Assembly (NCBI GenBank): GCA_003165615.1
Contig: PLWR01000159.1
Span: 1 to 7,396 of the forward strand
Length of the DNA: 7,396 bases
Source: Acidobacteriota bacterium
GTDB taxonomy: Bacteria > Acidobacteriota > Terriglobia > UBA7540
Direction of reading: 5' to 3'
Part shown: in pieces, positions 5,907 to 7,396 of the stretch
Position numbering within the stretch: position 1 is the first letter of the stretch
Layout of the letters: the number at the start of each line of letters is the position of its first letter
The notes under the pieces: model-generated
Databases searched by the model: none
The model's input: the letters and a program-made list of their open reading frames with translations, nothing else
What the model was told of the DNA's origin: nothing
Made by a program: the position numbers and the translations under genes

Positions 5907-5912
5907 TAGGAT

Positions 5913-6353
5913 ATGCGAAACCTAAAACTTTTGACGCTGCTGGGCCTTTGCTTGTTGATCGCGCCGTATGCGAATGCCCAACGATTTGGTGTGGAAGTGG
6001 GAGTGGGTCCGGGCTACGTGGGGCCGGCTCCGGTGTGCGCGTATGGCTACTATGACTATTACCCCTACGCCTGCGCACCCTACGGCTTCTATGGACCAAG
6101 CTGGTTCTCCGGCGGAGTCTTTATTGGCGCCGGGCCGTGGTTCCATGGCTATCACGGCCGTCCGGGCTTCTCCGCGGGACGTGGCAACTACGGACGCATG
6201 CCGGCTGTATCCGTGCACCCGGAATTTCGCGGTGGGGCGAATCGTGGTAACGTGGGCGGCCACGTGAACAGTGGAGCCGTGCATGGCTACGCGCGTGGTG
6301 GAAGTGGCGGTTCCCACGGCGGAGGCGGTTTCCATGGTGGGGGGCGCAGGTAG
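5913..6353 (+). CDS. Small secreted Gly/Tyr/His-rich protein of unknown function
   Basis: 146 residues. A Sec signal peptide (1-22: MRNLK, hydrophobic core 6-17, cleavage probably after ANA) directs it out of the cytoplasm. The mature part has two zones. The first (about 23-90) is aromatic- and glycine-rich with paired Tyr and Pro-Tyr motifs (YGYYDYYPYACAPYGFYGP), WFSGGVFIGAGPWFHG and two Cys (42 and 54). The second (about 90-146) is a low-complexity Gly/His/Arg/Ser tail ending GGSHGGGGFHGGGRR. No catalytic motif is seen. The His/Gly tail could bind metal or a surface polymer; this is a guess. I associate similar exported proteins with Acidobacteriota genomes. Signal peptide, strong ribosome site and downstream terminator all support a real gene. 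It is probably a single-gene transcript. Confidence 0.8.
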   Translation: MRNLKLLTLLGLCLLIAPYANAQRFGVEVGVGPGYVGPAPVCAYGYYDYYPYACAPYGFYGPSWFSGGVFIGAGPWFHGYHGRPGFSAGRGNYGRMPAVSVHPEFRGGANRGNVGGHVNSGAVHGYARGGSGGSHGGGGFHGGGRR

Positions 6354-6370
6354 ACTCCATCATCAACTCA

Positions 6371-6413
6371 AACGCTCGCGGCCGACGGCATTCGCCGTCG
6401 GTCGTGGCGTTTT
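6371..6413 (+). terminator. Intrinsic terminator after the small secreted protein
   Basis: A long GC-rich hairpin: the 13-bp inner stem CGCGGCCGACGGC (6377-6389) pairs with 6394-6406 (two G-T pairs) around loop ATTC. After one bulged T (6376), AACGC (6371-6375) pairs with GCGTT (6407-6411). The stem ends in TTTT (6410-6413). It lies 17 bases after the stop codon and between convergent genes. Confidence 0.75.
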
Positions 6414-6535
6414 AGGGGGTAGCCGCGGTCAACGTTTTCATGACGTGGGCTTTTCTCATGCCCGCTACAATTGACCGGGAGATTCCCCACCCAAGGAAGA
6501 ACCCGCAGGCAGAACTGCACTGACTGTGGCCCGCT

Positions 6536-7282
6536 CTACGGAGTCGATGGCGCGGGCGCCAGCCGCGTTCCGGGGGTGATGATGACTTCGCCGGTTGACC
6601 TCAGGCAGACTTCGTACACCCGGTCGGGCTCCAGCCGCATATAGGGCGCGTCGCCGTGGATGGCCCGCACGCCGTGCTCCTTGGCTAGTTTCTCGTCGTT
6701 GGCGAGTTCCCAGAAGCGTCTCCAGAGATCCTTCTCGAAGACGCTGGGGGCTTGGTGCTCGGCGTAGACCTCGGGCGCCTGGCCCTCGACGTCGATGGCG
6801 AACCCATCTTCGGGCCGCATGGTGCTGGAGAAGATCCGCCGGAACAACATGAGCGCCCGGCCTTTGAACGGATCGCTCTCCTCGATGAAGTGGTCGTCGA
6901 ACTTGATCACCAGAGTGTCAAAATAGACTTCTGGCCCCGGCAGCGTCATCTCGCGGGAGACATTCATTGGCTTGCCGTTGTCGTCAATCTCGGTGAACCG
7001 GATGGTAGTTTGCAGGTTCCCCTGCGCATCCGTCGTCTGCTGCAGGACCTCGATGCGGGCCCGGCGGTCGATGCGCTTCAGGATCTTCAGGTAGGCCTCG
7101 AGGCGCTCCTTCTCTTGCTCGAGTTTGAGAATGGTCTCTTTCTGCTCGCTGATCTGGTCCTGCAGTGCCCGCTGCGGCTTGACAACCAGTTCATACGCCA
7201 AATAGACGCCGGCGGCGGCGACTGCAACCAACATCACGGACCAGACAAACAACCGAATGGGAAAAGGACGGTCGTTGCGCAT
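6536..7282 (-). CDS. Single-pass membrane protein with juxtamembrane coiled coil, unknown function
   Basis: 248 residues that I do not recognise as a named family. A short basic N-terminus (MRNDRPFPIR) precedes one transmembrane helix (about 10-31). A heptad-like, Glu/Lys/Gln/Leu-rich coiled coil follows (about 36-70, ending LEAYLKILKRID), then a mixed alpha/beta region (75-238) with RARIEVLQQTTDAQGN, TTIRFTEID, EVYFDTLVIKFDD and a final strand (VYEVCLRSTGEVIIT). The topology is that of a membrane-anchored dimer with a soluble domain outside the cytoplasm, by the positive-inside rule. No catalytic motif is evident. ATG 7282 is preceded by GAGG with five bases of spacing, which supports this start. 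A -10 candidate lies at 7335-7340. The 3' end faces the terminator of the convergent secreted-protein gene. It is probably a signal-anchored envelope protein; role not inferred. Confidence 0.75.
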   Translation of the reverse strand: MRNDRPFPIRLFVWSVMLVAVAAAGVYLAYELVVKPQRALQDQISEQKETILKLEQEKERLEAYLKILKRIDRRARIEVLQQTTDAQGNLQTTIRFTEIDDNGKPMNVSREMTLPGPEVYFDTLVIKFDDHFIEESDPFKGRALMLFRRIFSSTMRPEDGFAIDVEGQAPEVYAEHQAPSVFEKDLWRRFWELANDEKLAKEHGVRAIHGDAPYMRLEPDRVYEVCLRSTGEVIITPGTRLAPAPSTP

Positions 7283-7334
7283 AGGACCCTCGGCTCTAAA
7301 CTGAAACTTCCATTTTGGCCTTCCAGCGGCTCCG

Positions 7335-7340
7335 AGTATA
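7335..7340 (-). promoter_or_regulatory. -10 box candidate for the membrane coiled-coil protein
   Basis: TATACT on the minus strand (7340-7335) matches 5 of 6 bases of TATAAT and would start transcription about 45 bases before the ATG. The -35 region is poor (TTCGCC at 16 bases). A small palindrome, TTCCA-TTG-TGGAA (7366-7378), lies just upstream and could be a regulator site. Confidence 0.35.
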
Positions 7341-7396
7341 CACCCAGTCGTCTCCCGGCGAAGCCTTCCATTGTGGAATGACCGAACAGTTTAGAA

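Larger units (their letters stand above)
5500..5912. other. Intergenic region with REP pair and promoter candidates, no gene
   Basis: The 413 bases between the PLP enzyme and the small secreted protein hold no credible coding frame. Open frames here translate the palindromes into the familiar 'VIPAKAGIH' and 'SFPRRRES' strings that such repeats always produce. Contents in order: the inverted REP pair (5585-5671), an isolated TTGACA at 5700-5705 without a good -10 box, two copies of AAACCACCACC (5731-5741 and 5750-5760), a TATAAC at 5795-5800 without a partner, and a sigma-54-like site at 5843-5859. Confidence 0.6.

Noticed and set aside
6752..7381. 209-codon plus-strand frame opposite the membrane coiled-coil protein
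   Set aside because: It is antisense to a frame with a transmembrane helix, coiled coil and ribosome site; the Leu/Asp pattern is the mirror of the coiled-coil codons.

Overview
This 7.4 kb window looks like an ordinary chromosomal segment of a moderately GC-rich, free-living bacterium. Acidobacteriota is my best guess. It rests on the combination of a pgsA–AMMECR1-domain gene pair, a small secreted Gly/Tyr/His-rich protein of a type I associate with that phylum, and the style of the intergenic palindromes. No rRNA or marker gene is present, so the assignment is an inference. No tRNA, rRNA, CRISPR array, transposase or phage gene was found.

Layout, left to right. (1) The 3' part of a phosphatidylglycerophosphate synthase gene (pgsA, + strand) overlaps the start of an AMMECR1-domain (AmmeMemoRadiSam protein A) gene. 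(2) A short convergent spacer carries a perfect 10-bp inverted repeat. (3) On the minus strand lies a secreted protein of unknown function built from two copies of a beta-rich module, with a strong Shine-Dalgarno site, a GTG start and a good promoter candidate. (4) Also on the minus strand is a two-gene signalling unit: an intact receiver–HDOD response regulator, then a translationally coupled second receiver that ends abruptly after the phospho-acceptor motif and appears to be a gene remnant. (5) A 0.5 kb divergent intergenic region follows. (6) On the + strand is a PLP-dependent enzyme of the cystathionine gamma-synthase/methionine gamma-lyase family with divergent active-site motifs. (7) A 0.4 kb intergenic region holds an 87-bp pair of inverted REP-like palindromes and a sigma-54-like site. 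(8) On the + strand is a small secreted Gly/Tyr/His-rich protein followed by a strong intrinsic terminator. (9) On the minus strand is a single-pass membrane protein with a juxtamembrane coiled coil.

The genes do not form one pathway. They span membrane phospholipid synthesis, two-component signalling, sulfur amino-acid metabolism and several envelope or secreted proteins of unknown role. I did not find a convincing new multi-gene system. The points most worth following up are the truncated second receiver, the unusual PLP enzyme, the inverted REP pair, and the sigma-54-like promoter ahead of the small secreted protein.
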